DNA of 31,329 nt from Lactifluus volemus (GCA_022376515.1 WTXI01000387.1:1-31329); one strand, 5' to 3'. Numbered from the stretch's first letter, positions 1 to 11,670 are shown. The notes: generated by a model from the sequence alone, not told the origin. Numbers and translations: made by a program.

Positions 1-55
1 AGACTAAACACATGCATCTCGAAGAATCCCACTCCCACAGAACTTGTCATCGTAC

Positions 56-281
56 ATTGACACTGCGCCATCGCTCCCACATCCGGATGTAGTAGAGGTG
101 AGATCAACACCATGACGACAGACATAATGAAGAATCGTTCGTACGTTCTCATTTTATCGAGGTCCTTCCTAGGTCCTACTTCTCTTTGACCCACCGGACT
201 CGGTGACAGTTATTATCTTCTTCCCTCGAGTCTTGCCGATGTTTGCCAGCTCAGATAGCTTCCCATTTCATGTCCTACTAA
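56..281. repeat. Diverged direct repeat, copy A
   Basis: This block shares long stretches with 3007-3314 in the same orientation, for example TTGACACTGCGCCATCGCTC, the segment reading CAACACCATGACGACAGA, and further on GAGTCTTGCCGATGTTTG. Copy A lacks an internal segment of roughly 80 bp that is present in copy B. No coding capacity is recognisable. It may be a dispersed repeat or remnants of long terminal repeats, but nothing between the copies looks like a retrotransposon, so the class is open. Confidence 0.7.
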
Positions 282-3006
282 GCCCTATGTACAAAAAGGT
301 GCCAGTGCTAAACCTTTTCCTTGTAGGAAGGCCAACACGTCACCGAAATGTCTTGACATACATGTGCATCCCAGCACTGTCCAGAACTATCAAGGCCCAG
401 AACAGGCAATGGTCAGTTGGAACGCATGGTGGCGAATGCCCATGGGCCCGGCCCGGGGGAGCTTGCCGATGAGGAAAATCCAGACTCGGAACACTACGTC
501 ACCTCTGCCGCAGCGCACGGGGTTCCATTGGCTTCCAGTATCACCACCATCATCGAATTGCCCTCTGTAGAGGAGGTTGATGCCCTGGAAACTCTCAAGA
601 AGTGGAAGAACAAACTATCATCGACGAACCGCACTGATAGGACGAGGCGGATGCGGTTCAAGTCAAAATGATGGCCTTTTGAGATGTGATCATTGTTTCC
701 AGTAGGCTCCCCTTATATTATCGTGTATGTAGTGACACGGTGACACCAACCGATTGGGTGACTACAAAATTGGAGCAAAGTGTTTGTAAAGTGGCAGGCA
801 ATTCCTATTCACAGTCACAAGGATCGTCGCCTATCGATCCCGACTTCAAATTGCGGCCGGGTAGATTAGATCCGGACGTGCTGAGGTGTCTTTCCCTCAG
901 CTCTATCCCTAGTATCTATCGAGAAAATGGAGCATAACGCCGCCCAGCTGTCTTGTGAACACTGGCGACATTACCCTCACTCACTGGCATGTCGACGGTA
1001 CTCCGCACACTATCGCCCTTGCATTTGGTTGTGTCCCTTACTCCTTGATGACTACCCAGGGGCTGAAATCACCGATCTTTTGTCCAATGTAAGTGCGTGT
1101 TTCCGCCGTTGCTAGACGCTTTGGTCCATGATGGGTCTTCTTCGCAAAGCATTGCCGCAGACTCTCTTTATGGCTGCTGATCTTTGGCGGTCATAGAAAT
1201 GGGTTACTTCTCGCCTTTTTATGGGTGTCCATGCCGACAACCGAGCATACTAAGCACATAAATTACACACAACCACCACAAAAGACGAGACACAAACTAA
1301 CAGAGCTGGAAGCGACGTGAGGCAGTAATGTGAGTGATAGCAAGGACAGGAGAAATGGGATTTTGGCAGAGATGCTTTGATGCTCCATTGGTTCTTGGGT
1401 CAAGAACAATGCTTCGAATATATTTCAAGACAATGGCTACTATGCAGGATCAAAATCAAGCAGACAGTCGTACAGTATGAACTCAAACGTGGTCCAATGG
1501 GGTACTAAGTGGGTACAGGGACTGCAGTGGGGTATAAGTGGCATAGGTTAAAAGTGAAATTATGCAGAAATTCGAAGAAAGGGCATAAAGCCTGACAAAA
1601 ACAAGTAGACGCAGGTGCAGAGCGTTCTCCGAGAGAATAAGGAGTAATAGAAACAGGAATGACGCATGCACTCGTAGATCACATGGCCGGTATACAATGA
1701 AGGGCGAAAGAGAAGAGCATCAAAAGATTGCGGGCAGAACTGAAGTAGGTTCACAGGACAGAGGTGTGTACCACGCAAGACGAGTGAATGTGTGGTCTAT
1801 TTGACGCTCAGTCAGACTGAGGGATACCGCACACTTCAGGAGTATCTGGGGTGTCAGATGTAGATTAAGCTATATGAAATGATGCTAGAGGAGAATGTAC
1901 ATACTGCCCATGGCATCAGCAAACTGGTAAAGCTTGTCTGGTCTGCTGTCATTATATGCCTGTGATAATCAATCAATACGTTTCAGAGACAGAAATGAAA
2001 AAAAAAAAAAACTAACTGAATAGTCGACAGCAGCCCAATGGGGTAAACACGTTCCGCTGGGGACGCCGCGAGGAAAACTGGGTAACATTCTCTGTCAGAA
2101 TGGAGTAATGACAGCCCTGTGTAACAATTGGTTTACCTTGAGATGGCCGCAGGCACGGTGCAATTCTGGATCCAGGTTTGCCAACTAGTAACAGGTCGGC
2201 AAAAGCGAATCGTAGGAGGGATGAGATGAAACATACGTAAAGGAACTAGCATTCTGGCATTGGGCACATGTGGATAGAAGCAAATATCCGACGGTGCTGC
2301 ACAGGCACGTATCATTACCATATGGAGGATGGTATGTAATGCGTGGGTCAGGATAATTCAATGGCGGAATGGTATAAACTACGAGAAATCAGGATGGCAG
2401 AGCGGTAAACACAAGAGGAATGACATACTGGTTTGAGTGCAAGATGACAGCATATGCTCCCCAATTTCACATGGATTTTGACCGAGGGAGTTATAATGCT
2501 GGACGGTGTAATGAGTCTTTTAAAAGTTGTCTGGACAAACAAATCTCTCGGTCGTACCTTCGTCCATTGGTCCAAGTCCACAGTGCACTGCGGAGAGACA
2601 CCCTGGGCAAACTTGAATGCAAAACCAGAAAGGAAGAAGAGGAACGTAAGCACAGCTGAATATGACATCCGTTGTAGTGAGTGGCGATTCTGGCGAAGTA
2701 TTTAGTCGATTAAATACCCACTTGCACAGCAAATATATTTCCCCGTAACGCTGAAAATTTGGTTGGGGGACAGCACCGTTGACGCACTACCCTGTAACAA
2801 GAGTTGAAAACCAACGATCTGATTGGGGAAAGTCTATCGTAGATGCCCCTACACAGGCCCAGGCCCATTCAGAGGCCCGCTAGTGAGGGAGTGGAGGAGC
2901 AACCGATCAGTCTGCGAAGCAGCTGGAATGAGCCGCGCTTGCCGGCCCGTATTGGTCACGGTCACCGGTCCTGCCAGTGGATCGGCGAGTCAGCGACCAT
3001 CGTGTC
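282..3006. other. Gene-poor stretch between the direct repeats
   Basis: I see no supported gene here. The open frames are short (under about 110 codons) and none shows a recognisable motif or a clean splice structure. An 84-codon plus-strand frame at 417-671 is hydrophilic but unrecognised. The stretch has an A-run near 1998-2010. A short CCAATGGGGTA-like word recurs at about 1494, 2033 and 4061, suggesting old repeat debris. Confidence 0.5.
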
Positions 3007-3314
3007 TACATTGACACTGCGCCATCGCTCCCATATCCGGATGTGAATTCAACACCATGACGACAGATATAATGAGGAATCGTTCCTACATTCTCATTTT
3101 ATAGAGGCCTCCTTCCTGGGTCGGACTACATTCGTGGATGCTCACCGGCATGCTTCAAGTTGCTCCTGAGTGGGAGTGGGAGGTACTCGCGCCCGCAGGT
3201 TACTGGCTCCCTTATGGAGACTCGCCGTCTCAGTGACAGTTTTGATCTTTCTCCTTCAAGCCTGGAGTCTTGCCGATGTTTGCGAGCTCGGATATCTTAT
3301 CGTTTCAACTCCTA
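3007..3314. repeat. Diverged direct repeat, copy B
   Basis: Second copy of the repeat at 56-281, same orientation, about 2.95 kb downstream. It matches copy A at both ends but contains an extra segment of about 80 bp in the middle (around 3125-3225). The copies differ by many substitutions, so the duplication is old. Confidence 0.7.
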
Positions 3315-5019
3315 AAGGGTAGCCTCGCATCACTAGTTCTTTACCCTTTTTAGCCCCAGTTCAAATTTCCGCGACTTTCGCCTTGGGATTTTGTGGGTTC
3401 CCTGTAGCCCGTCTCTGTCCCCGGTCCACCTCACGTTCCAGTGGAGCCACAATGTTACTTTGCCGGAAACGACCCTCAGCTGTTGTGTCTGAGTATTTCT
3501 GCCTCAAAGATGTACTTTAGACTGTCCCGTGAAGAGCAGTAGTTCTAGCGATCGATTGAAGCTACGTTCTCGTTCTGATTCGTCTCGACATCTTATCAAG
3601 TCCCCCTTTCATCGAAGCAGTTTCACCAATCAGGACCAAGCGTCTTGCGTTCATCATCAAAGTCCTCCGGGGATCCTGGATTGGCCCACTCATCTTTCTG
3701 ACTCTTCGTTTTCAGGAACTGAGCCTGTCTGCGCTCGCTACATCTTGCATGGAAAAACAGCCAAAGAGAGTCAAATGTATTGTCGTAGCTGTTGCAAGCA
3801 CAAGCAGGCTGGACTCGGAGTCAGTCAAAGATAAGCTACCGACTCGGTTCGTGAAAGCGATGACTGAGGTATGAAAGGAGAGTATATCGTATTATAGGTA
3901 CTACCAGGTAATCGGTCAATAGGAGGAACAGTATTCGAGTCGTAACGAGGGTATGAAAAAAAAAAAAGCGTACGATAATTGATCATATTCAGTGTCCATA
4001 TCTCGGGGCGGTTCAGCCAGCCCGGCCGTTGCATGGCGTCGCCACTTCCCCAAACATAGTCCAATGGGGTACTGTACATGGGGTACAAACCGTCGTCTAA
4101 GGGATCATTACGTACTAGTAGGTTGGTAGGCCTACCCAGCTCTTCCAGTGACCTAGTACCGTACCCGACACCCGAAGCCTAGACAGGCTACTTGAAAGCC
4201 GTAATTGAAACACTGGTACTGGCAACCACCCAAGGGACAACCTGACTTGGTCATTGTAGCCTGAGTGACCGTGTCGGTCCCGGAGGGCCGGAAGCGATCG
4301 CCCGCCTTGATTCTTGCGGACGGATCTCTTTTTTTGATAGTTTCACCAGGCGCTTTCCCAACAATAACGCCTCACTCACAGATCGAGCGCGGCCGCAACC
4401 AAGCCTGGCAGCAGTAGCAGTAGCCTGAGGGTATTACCTTGCTAAGTGTCAAGTCGTTCGTATTTTCCTACTACTAGTCGGTAACTAACGATGTCATACC
4501 ACTCATTTCACCCTCGTCCGAGTCACTAGTTCCCATGTCATGATTAACAGCTCTAAGCTGGCCGCGAATGGACTACTTAAAATACAAACTCCCCCGTTCC
4601 AATTCTCTCGTGTACCGCGTTACGTTCGTTTCAACGTTTAACATTTAACATATTTAACCCCAAGTCGATTCTCACTATTCATGGTGTACTCTTGATGAGG
4701 TCCCCATGGCTAGAGACTCTCACTTGAAAAATGAACAACACCGTCCTCTCCAACTCTACCTGTAGGCCTCCACGTCGCCTTTGAACTTTGTAGCTGTCCC
4801 ATCTCCGCATACCCAAACCGCAACACGCGCCGAGTTCAGGCCGTCTACCGCGCTTGGCACTATTGTGCCGGGAAGCATCTGGGACTATCCAGAGCTTGCT
4901 CGCTCATCTAGTTCCACTTTACTAGCATCACAAAATGTAACGTTCCGCTTTCCTAGATACACATCCCTACTATGATACAGCTGACCTGGGCAGGAAACTA
5001 TCAACCGCAGTATTAGTAT
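3315..5019. other. Intergenic stretch, no gene recognised
   Basis: No convincing gene. Plus-strand open frames at 3529-3834 and 4781-4975 have no recognisable domain. A 12-bp palindrome (GGTAGGCCTACC) lies near 4126 and an A-run near 3957-3968. This stretch includes the 3' flank of the P450 gene that ends at 5020. Confidence 0.5.
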
Positions 5020-7477
5020 TCAGTCCATGTTCGCTGGTCGGATGAGTAGCGGCAATTGTCGTCCTACAGCCGGATTCGACGCGACAACAGGATGGCTGAC
5101 GGCCCCCGACTTGCACACGATATCGTCCGCCGGCAGGGCCAGCTCGAACTCGAACGCCCGCACCAACGTGAATAACAAAGCTTTGACTCTGCGCAGTTAT
5201 ACGACAAGAAATCGGATGAGTGATTTTCGGGGCTACCACGTAAATAATGTTGAATACACGCACTCAGCGATGGTGAAGCGGTACCCTATGCACGCGTGTG
5301 GACCAGCAGAAAACGTCGACAGGTGTCCATAGACACTTGGGAATCCATGCACCGCCTCTGGCAAGTTTTCCCACCGCTCGGGCCTACAACAATGAATCAA
5401 CTCAACTTACGGGAGAGAAAGTGAGAGTCGTACCTGAACTCGTTCACGTCTTCCCCCCATATATCTGTTAAGTGATGCAACAGGCGAATTGGTATGACGA
5501 CAAGATCCCCTTTGGCTACTCTTTTATGTCATGGATTATCGTCAGCGCGGCTGCGTAGTTGAATAGGTCGCTCGCACCTGACACTATTCTGCAGAACCCC
5601 ATGTTTATCCGTGAAAGGTTTTTGAAGCGGAATCGCTACGTCGTGAGTGGCAACGCGCTGGATGAATGGCACAGGAGTGTAGAGGCGCAGTGACTCGCGT
5701 ACGACACCTTCTAAGTACGAGAGTGAGTTCAATTGTTCTAACGTCGGGGAATCAGTTGGGCAGGTGCGGAGCTCTGTGCAAAGTTTTGTTTGGATTCCCG
5801 GGTGACACGAGAGCGCAAACAGTGCCCAGGACACAGCAGTACTTTAACAAAAACGTTAAACAATATATATTGAAAACATAGACACTGCTTACCTCGTCGT
5901 CTCATTTCCCGCCAACAGTATCGTAGGTACTTCTAAGAGATATTGTCGAGGCTTCAGACAAAACCATGGTGAATTTGATCAAGGAACAAGAGCACTTACG
6001 AGAGAGAATCTCAAAGTCACTCAAGCGCATACTTTCCGGAATATCGGCGGCGATATTTGACTTAACAAGCAGGCTAAGCAGGTCATTCCCCTGCACATCC
6101 TGCTTTTCAACCAAGCTGGATCCGCTTGCACTTCGCTCGGCTAGTACAGCAGCCTTTCTCTCTTCGATAACCCGAGATCCAACCTGTCTCACTTCCTTAA
6201 GGGCACGTTCGATAGCACGAGAGCGTGACGTTGGCTGACGAAGAGTGAGCGTTACAGCAGGATTCGGTTATGTAGAGTGGGAACATACAATAGAGCGAAA
6301 GATTGGGAATAGAACTTGGACCGCGTAGATAAAATTAACCGGAGCGATGTTCTCGAGAGAGCGAAAGGCCACGTATACAGGATTCTGGTCTGAATGCAAA
6401 GAGTCGAAAGCGTAGTTAAATCCTGTGTGCGTGTTACAATACACGATTAATGTTGCAAGTGGTGAGTGACTTACCTGCCAGACCAACGATGTCTAGAGTG
6501 GCCTTGTCTAACCAACTACATGCGTCTAGCCTCAGCTTTCCATCCTTTCTTGATGACTTGGAAACAAGATCTGCCCAAATATCGCGAAGCTGTGGTACGG
6601 CTGGTGTTGAGCCAAAGGTATGATCGCTCTCACCAAAGTATTACCTCTAACGATTTCTCTAAGAACATCGACGTAAAATTCTTCAATTGAGTAGGACCGA
6701 ACGCAGGGTTCTTGAAAAGGAATGGGTGAGGAAGACACAGGGACAAATCTACCAGTGCATACCATGGCTTTGCGCTGCAAATTCGAAAGTGAGATAGTCA
6801 GTCGCGTAACGGAAATCTATGTTTGCACCTGCTTTCTATGCTCGGAACCTAAACACAATATGAATCGAAGCGGTCCAGGCACCAGGAAAGAAGCTTACTT
6901 ACCCTCAACAACAACGATACCTGACATCAGAACATCAAAGAGTTACGTAATAGTTTCATATGGAACTGTTTGTACGTACCTCTACCAGTGAGAGTGCCGA
7001 GAATGTATCTTATGAATTCTGCTTTCTCGAAAGTGTCGTCATTTTGGAGAATATATGAGATGGCTACGGGATCGACAGCCATGAGTTTGGGGACCTAAAA
7101 TAAACGAAATATGACATAGACTGAATTGTCCGAGAAAAGGAGCAGGTAAAAAAAAAGCGCACCCCAAAAACTGAATGGTACCTCAGGACATGCCCATATG
7201 TCTTGACCCACTCTTCCTGCAAGCGCAACGAGTCCTCCTCTGGTACGTCGACAAAGCTACCCTTACTCCAGTGTGCATTTTTAGGCCCGGGAACGCTCCT
7301 CATTGGGGAGCGATACGCACGGATAAGGCGATGAATGACAACGACGAGTACATAAGCGGCCGGGATTGCGAATAGAAGCAACACTACGACCACGAGGGGG
7401 CGAATGGCTGCCACCAAGAAACGCTGAGCAAGGATAAGTGTATGGCACATGTTGTGGTCCTTGAGAAACATGCTCAT
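5020..7477 (-). CDS. Cytochrome P450 monooxygenase (microsomal, fungal)
   Basis: Heme-thiolate monooxygenase, probably ER-anchored; substrate unknown. I spliced 14 exons with canonical GT-AG introns of 50-75 bp: 7163-7477, 6980-7094, 6903-6920, 6829-6848, 6763-6774, 6645-6710, 6475-6589, 6289-6422, 6000-6234, 5893-5932, 5578-5841, 5434-5520, 5264-5383, 5020-5188. These sum to 570 codons in one frame. The protein has a membrane anchor at about 27-48 and a PGP hinge at 63-65. It also has the I-helix AGNETT at 351-356, the K-helix ESLR at 406-409, PERW at 475-478 and the heme loop [10 protein letters not shown] with the ligand Cys at about 505. Length and motif spacing fit the family. The start is the first ATG after an in-frame stop; ATGs two codons and nine codons later are alternatives. 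The neighbouring MFS gene lies 146 bp upstream on the same strand. The subfamily cannot be assigned by eye. Exon 1's boundaries rest on one open frame. Confidence 0.93.
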
Positions 7478-7513
7478 GGCGATTGATAGACTGTCAAGTA
7501 GCCTCAGCGCCAA

Positions 7514-7534
7514 GCTCAGCGCTCAGCGCTCAGC
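7514..7534. repeat. Three tandem copies of GCTCAGC
   Basis: A perfect 7-bp unit, GCTCAGC, is repeated three times within the presumed 5' untranslated region of the P450 (start codon at 7477). It is a short tandem repeat of unknown effect. Confidence 0.75.
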
Positions 7535-7610
7535 GGCAGCCGAGGCTCAAACTAATATTCCCGCGCCCGGGCCGGGCCGAACCAAAAAAGGTTCCGTCGG
7601 TATCATCTAC

Positions 7611-7618
7611 ATATATAG
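7611..7618 (-). promoter_or_regulatory. TATA-like element upstream of the P450
   Basis: The minus strand reads CTATATAT here, about 134 bp upstream of the P450 start codon and just past the MFS stop codon at 7624-7626. If used, the P450 promoter overlaps the MFS 3' end. Position and sequence are the only evidence. Confidence 0.4.
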
Positions 7619-7623
7619 GCTAT

Positions 7624-9417
7624 CTACTTTCCACCGTGCGTCCATTTATGCCTTGGAAGCTGCGCTGCAATAGACTGTGCAATGCAAACCAAGGCGAGCA
7701 ACACGACGTATATGAGTTTCCCATCCAAGATGTTATTTATCAAGGAAAACGCAAAGAGCCAATCCGCAGCCGCCGGTCCGAAAGAACGATGGACCGAGCC
7801 CAGTGTTTGTGCGAGGCCGTTTGTTGTGCCCAGCGAGCGCTGGTTGGGTGCAGCAGAACGTATAAATATGAACGCGGCACCTGACAATTGTCGGCACGGA
7901 CACCCATAAAAAAAATTCCGAAAAGTAACTCACTGAATCCCATTTCTGAGACCGCTAATGACCAGAGTTGCAGGAAGATCAGCAGCCATAAGGTCATACT
8001 CGAGCCATCACCGACGGCGTAACGCAACGCCAAATTCTCGAAGGGGAACATAGAATAGACCACGGCGTATGCAGCAATGCTGGCGACCAAGACCCATCGC
8101 GGGCCAAAGCGTCCAACAAGGCGCGGAAAGAAGATGAATTGGAAGATTCCGCTCATAAACCCATACACGGAGATACACAAGCCAATCGACGCCGGACTGA
8201 AGTTGAGCCCGCCAAACTCGACTGACGTCGACCAGATTAGAGGGATAAGCGATTCCGCTACTATTTCAAGGAGCGCCAGTGTCGCATAGTTGAGAACGGA
8301 AATCACGACTGCCCTTGTGAGCACGGCTCGCAGCGGCAGTGGCTTTTGTTCGTCTTTTGGTGAAGCGCCCAGGCTATCCCTCGATTCCTCTGGCACTATG
8401 TTCATGCTAGTCCTTTCAAACTGGTGCTTCATCGGAGGGGCGAAGTTTACTGTCTGCGTCTCCTGTTATTTCACAGTGTCCTTGGAAGAGGTGGGAAACG
8501 AACCTCTTCCAAGTACGTCGCAACGACAATGAACGATAAGGTTGCACAAATAGCGGCTGCCAGGCACGGTAAGAAGTACGGATATGTGGCCCAGAAAGGG
8601 TTGGAGAAGAGATGTGGCCAATGATCTTGTGGACGCGCCAATACGCCACCAATGAATGGACTTTTTTTAACCGTGGAATCAACCAGTGTATGAGAAAGTG
8701 GAGAGAAAAGCCCCTACCCAATCGCACGGCCAACAGTCCACGTCATTGGCAACAACGAGAATCCTAGCGCGACATTACTATCATCTGTGAGCTCCCCCAT
8801 CACGCTTTTCACGACACCGATGTCTCCCTTTAGGGCGCCATGCAGGCAACGGCTGGGGTCATCAATTCAGCGAATGAGACCCGCGAATTTCCTGCAAGGG
8901 GGCACCTAACAACTATTGCCCCAAAAGAACGGGAGAAACCAAACGAGATGATTGAGATGATTGAACCCGCGAGACACGATAAGAGAACAGGCTTGCGTCC
9001 GACATAGTCGGAAAGTCGGTTCCAAAGAAACGCGGACAGCGCCTCCGCCAAATGATGCATAGATACCTACATGGTATACGGATTGGAGTGGGTCCTCTGA
9101 TAGAATAGGATGATGAGACGTACGATGATCCCGGTGTAGTATCCCACTTTCCGTACATCTCCACCGACGATAGGAAGCTCCCGGACAAGCTGCATGCGGT
9201 TCAACCTGAACGTCATAAACCGTCAAAGACACTATCGTACCTCGTTTATGTAAGGAGTTATTGAAAAGGACAGGATGGCCTCGGCGGTCCAGAGGGAGAG
9301 GAGGATTGAGATCTGAACCTTGGGAAGCGGTGTCGGTTTAGGGGATGCGGGGTCGTCACATTCGATGAGGGGAGCCTCCTCGTCTGCATATTCGAATAGG
9401 TCAGTGGTAGGAGACAT
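7624..9417 (-). CDS. MFS transporter, DHA1-like drug/proton antiporter type
   Basis: Polytopic membrane transporter of the major facilitator superfamily, probably a proton-coupled exporter; cargo unknown. Seven exons join with GT-AG introns: 9241-9417, 9124-9189, 8906-9066, 8718-8852, 8504-8660, 7934-8462, 7624-7880, giving 494 codons including stop. The start is the first ATG in exon 1; the open frame before it begins with non-ATG codons. The N-terminus is acidic and cytosolic-looking. The loop after TM2 carries the MFS signature region RLSDYVGRKPVLL. The stretch GELTDDSNVALGF after TM4 and the second half starting near PLPLRAVLTRAV fit this fungal family. A hydrophilic linker divides the halves. 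Intron 5 (8463-8503) is only 41 bp and its donor lies in a perfect hairpin. The gene is co-oriented with the P450 146 bp downstream, and a LINE fragment lies about 340 bp upstream. A decayed paralogue lies at 15885-16053. Confidence 0.92.
8481..8513. repeat. Perfect 12-bp inverted repeat at the MFS exon 5 donor site
   Basis: CTTGGAAGAGGT at 8481-8492 is followed by a 9-nt loop and its exact reverse complement at 8502-8513. On the transcript the stem contains the end of exon 5 and the GU of the intron 5 donor (8503-8502). Confidence 0.85.
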
Positions 9418-9744
9418 GGGAACGTACGCCAAGTTGGGCGTATCTACCACATTCGTCCTCGGCTTAATACTAGTGGAGGTATCACCGTATCAGAGTTATC
9501 CAGTTATAGGTCAGTCCCCCGGATACACCTCTAAAGGGTCTTTTGGTGGGGTGGACGAGACAGGCCTCCACGTATAGCATTCGTGATGGGTCACCTAACC
9601 GAGTTTGTGCTTCCTTCGATGGTTTTGATACAAGTAGTTTTGACAATTAGTACTGGTATCCCTGTTCGGGACTTGTGAGGCTGACAGCTCTACAGCTGGA
9701 CGCTGAGGCCGCTTAGGTTGTAGGGGTTCACGTAAGTGATTGGA

Positions 9745-9755
9745 TCAATATTTTC

Positions 9756-9758
<3 letters not shown>
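9745..9758. repeat. Target-site duplication, LINE 3' side
   Basis: TCAATATTTTCGTT occurs here and again at 11321-11334, exactly bracketing the LINE fragment. The last two Ts merge with the poly(T) run. Confidence 0.9.
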
Positions 9759-9790
<32 letters not shown>

Positions 9791-11320
9791 AATTGGAATT
9801 TATTGTCCCTGCTACAAGCAACAAGACATAGCCTACAAGACAAGTAACGACACGAGGAAGATACCGTAAGAGACACAATATAAGGGAGGCGTCGACGAAG
9901 GTGATATGGTGAGGAGTACATAGGGAGGCGAACGAGGCAGAGGAGACATAAAGAGACTTACATCAGCCGCTGTCCAACGGCGTCATTCAAGGGGGGTCTG
10001 GTCTGGGAGGCAGGGGGCAGAGGGTGGCTTGTGTGAGGAAGGTGAACTGGGCCAGGTTGCGGCCGCCTAGTTCAGTGGAGAAGACAGAGGCGGAGGAGTA
10101 GTGAGAGATGGTGGATGACCGCTGTTCAGAGTAAAGAGGGCAATCGAAGAGTATGTGTGATAGGGTGGTGCGACGGGAAATCCCCGGACTGGGAGGCGGT
10201 GAAGAGAGGTCCACGTAGTTGCAAGGGCAGCAAGTGTTGTCCCCGGCGTCGGGCCGGAAGCGGTCACTGTAGTCCGCGATAAAGCCGTGGCGGGAGAGGA
10301 GTTGGAGGCCGTTAGAGAAGAGGGCGCGGTTGTTGTGGGACAGAAGGCCTTGGACGAAAGGCGGCGGGTCTGAGGAAGGGGTGGGGGACAGGCGACCCAG
10401 GCGTGGTGGCCGGGCTTTCTGGTGGCGAGTCCCAGGAGGATATCCTGGTGCCAGAGGTGGAAGGCAAGTTGTTTACGAGGAGTAGGGGGGTCGACGACCA
10501 GCTCCGGCTGGATGTTCTCCAAGAGGTGAGTGAGGGTGTCCCTGCCAGGGACCACAGACCAAGACGCCTTGAAGAGCCGAAGTTCGGCGCGGCGAGTGAA
10601 GTCAGCGTCAAGAAAAGAGTCAAGTAAGGAAGTAAAAGAGAAAGCTAAGGGAAGGAGGCGAGACTTCGTACATAAATCAGTCAAGAAGGGAAGTGGAGAC
10701 TTATTGGGTAAAAAGAGACGGAGTGAAGACCCCGAGGGGTCAGTGGAAAAAATTTTTAGCCCCGCGACGAGGGCGCCGAACAGCGACGAACGCTGATCGG
10801 TGTCAACAACAACCGACGACTCCAACAACCGCTCCCCACTGTATAGTAAGAAAGCGGACGCAAAGGACGGGGATGGTACGGGGAGAGTATGTAAAAAGAG
10901 GGAGTGGGAGAAGGGAGGGGGCAAGCTGATGAGAGCACGGGAGGAGCGGGAAGAGCCCGCGACAAGGGTCAAGTCAAAGTAACGAGGGTGGGACCACGGC
11001 GGCGTGCGCAGAGGGAGTGGAAAAAGGAAAGGGGGTGCGCTGGGGTTCAGAGACTCGACCAGACGTGTAAGATTAGTGGGAGGAAAGAAAGTGTGGTGCC
11101 AGCGTGTCAGAGGGTTGGCAGAGACCACGGTACGTAAAGGAGATGACGGCGGTAAGGTGGAAAGGCGATCGGTGTAGTGAAGCCTGTATTTGCGAAGAGT
11201 GTAAAGTATGGGGGGAATGCCTAATAAGTGATGAAGGGGGTCTGTAGGTGTAGTACGGAAACAGCCGCTGATCTTGCGGCAGGCCTCATTCTGCGCAACC
11301 TGAAGGATGCCGACGAGGCC
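9757..11320 (-). mobile_element. 5'-truncated non-LTR retrotransposon (LINE) insertion
   Basis: The minus strand ends in a 33-nt poly(A), seen as poly(T) at 9757-9789. It is flanked by a 14-bp target-site duplication at 9745-9758 and 11321-11334. Truncation at the 5' end, a poly(A) tail and a duplication are the hallmarks of target-primed reverse transcription. The body encodes only the part of ORF2 downstream of the reverse transcriptase. Between the ORF2 stop near 9987 and the poly(A) lies about 200 bp of 3' UTR. The insertion sits about 340 bp upstream of the MFS start codon, in the same orientation. Confidence 0.92.
9987..11320 (-). pseudogene. LINE ORF2 C-terminal remnant, frameshifted
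   Basis: Reading the minus strand from 11320, the frame opens directly at the truncation point. It encodes a segment typical of the region after a LINE reverse transcriptase (ISGCFRTTPTDPLHHLLGIP), then a part that could be RNase-H-like. At about 10370-10390 the coding frame shifts by one. The new frame continues through a C-terminal CCHC-like knuckle: CCPC, then SHILFDCPLYSEQR, ending near 9987. The first frame instead runs on as a spurious proline-rich tail to 10067. No catalytic reverse-transcriptase or endonuclease part is present, so the copy cannot move on its own. Clade (Tad1-like or other) is not certain. Confidence 0.85.
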
Positions 11321-11334
11321 TCAATATTTTCGTT
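11321..11334. repeat. Target-site duplication, LINE 5' side
   Basis: Second copy of TCAATATTTTCGTT, matching 9745-9758. It marks the 5' boundary of the LINE insertion. Confidence 0.9.
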
Positions 11335-11495
11335 GATACCAAAATAAGAAATCCCATTGTCCAGTAGCAGCGAAGCCGAATTCATGCCGAGCAACGTTAG
11401 CACTGACCAGTACTGACCCCGCATGCTGGCAGATTGCAGACTTGACTATTTACAGAAGGTATCACATCAAGAGCACTGGAAACAAAAGCTGATTA

Positions 11496-11510
11496 CATCA
11501 GCAAAATGAT
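11496..11510 (+). repeat. Left terminal inverted repeat
   Basis: 15-bp terminal repeat CATCAGCAAAATGAT, the exact reverse complement of 14824-14838. Including the flanking TA, the symmetry is 17 bp. Confidence 0.8.
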
Positions 11511-11519
11511 ATTTTACTG

Positions 11520-11670
11520 GAGCGACTTTTGTCACTAGCGTCACTAGGTTACTGGCCCTAGTGACACCTAGTCACCTAGTCAATTCTAGTGATCGTTCTA
11601 GTATCATTCTAGTATCAATATTGATTTTCTAGGCGCTCCAGATACAGGACTAGATCTAGGTACATTCTGA
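11520..11670. repeat. Left subterminal CTAG array
   Basis: About 11 CTAG words in 150 bp, in contexts such as CACTAG, CCTAGT and TTCTAGT. Random expectation is below one. Such arrays are typical of transposase-binding subterminal repeats. Confidence 0.75.

Noticed and set aside
1998..3968. A-runs near 1998-2010 and 3957-3968 as possible retroposon tails
   Set aside because: No flanking target-site duplication or upstream element sequence could be found.
7478..7513. Upstream extension of the P450 frame to 7513
   Set aside because: The codon at 7513 is TTG, with an in-frame TGA shortly upstream. The first ATG at 7477 is the better start.
9690..9878. Open frame with a long lysine run
   Set aside because: The lysines are the LINE poly(A) tail read as codons; it is not a gene.
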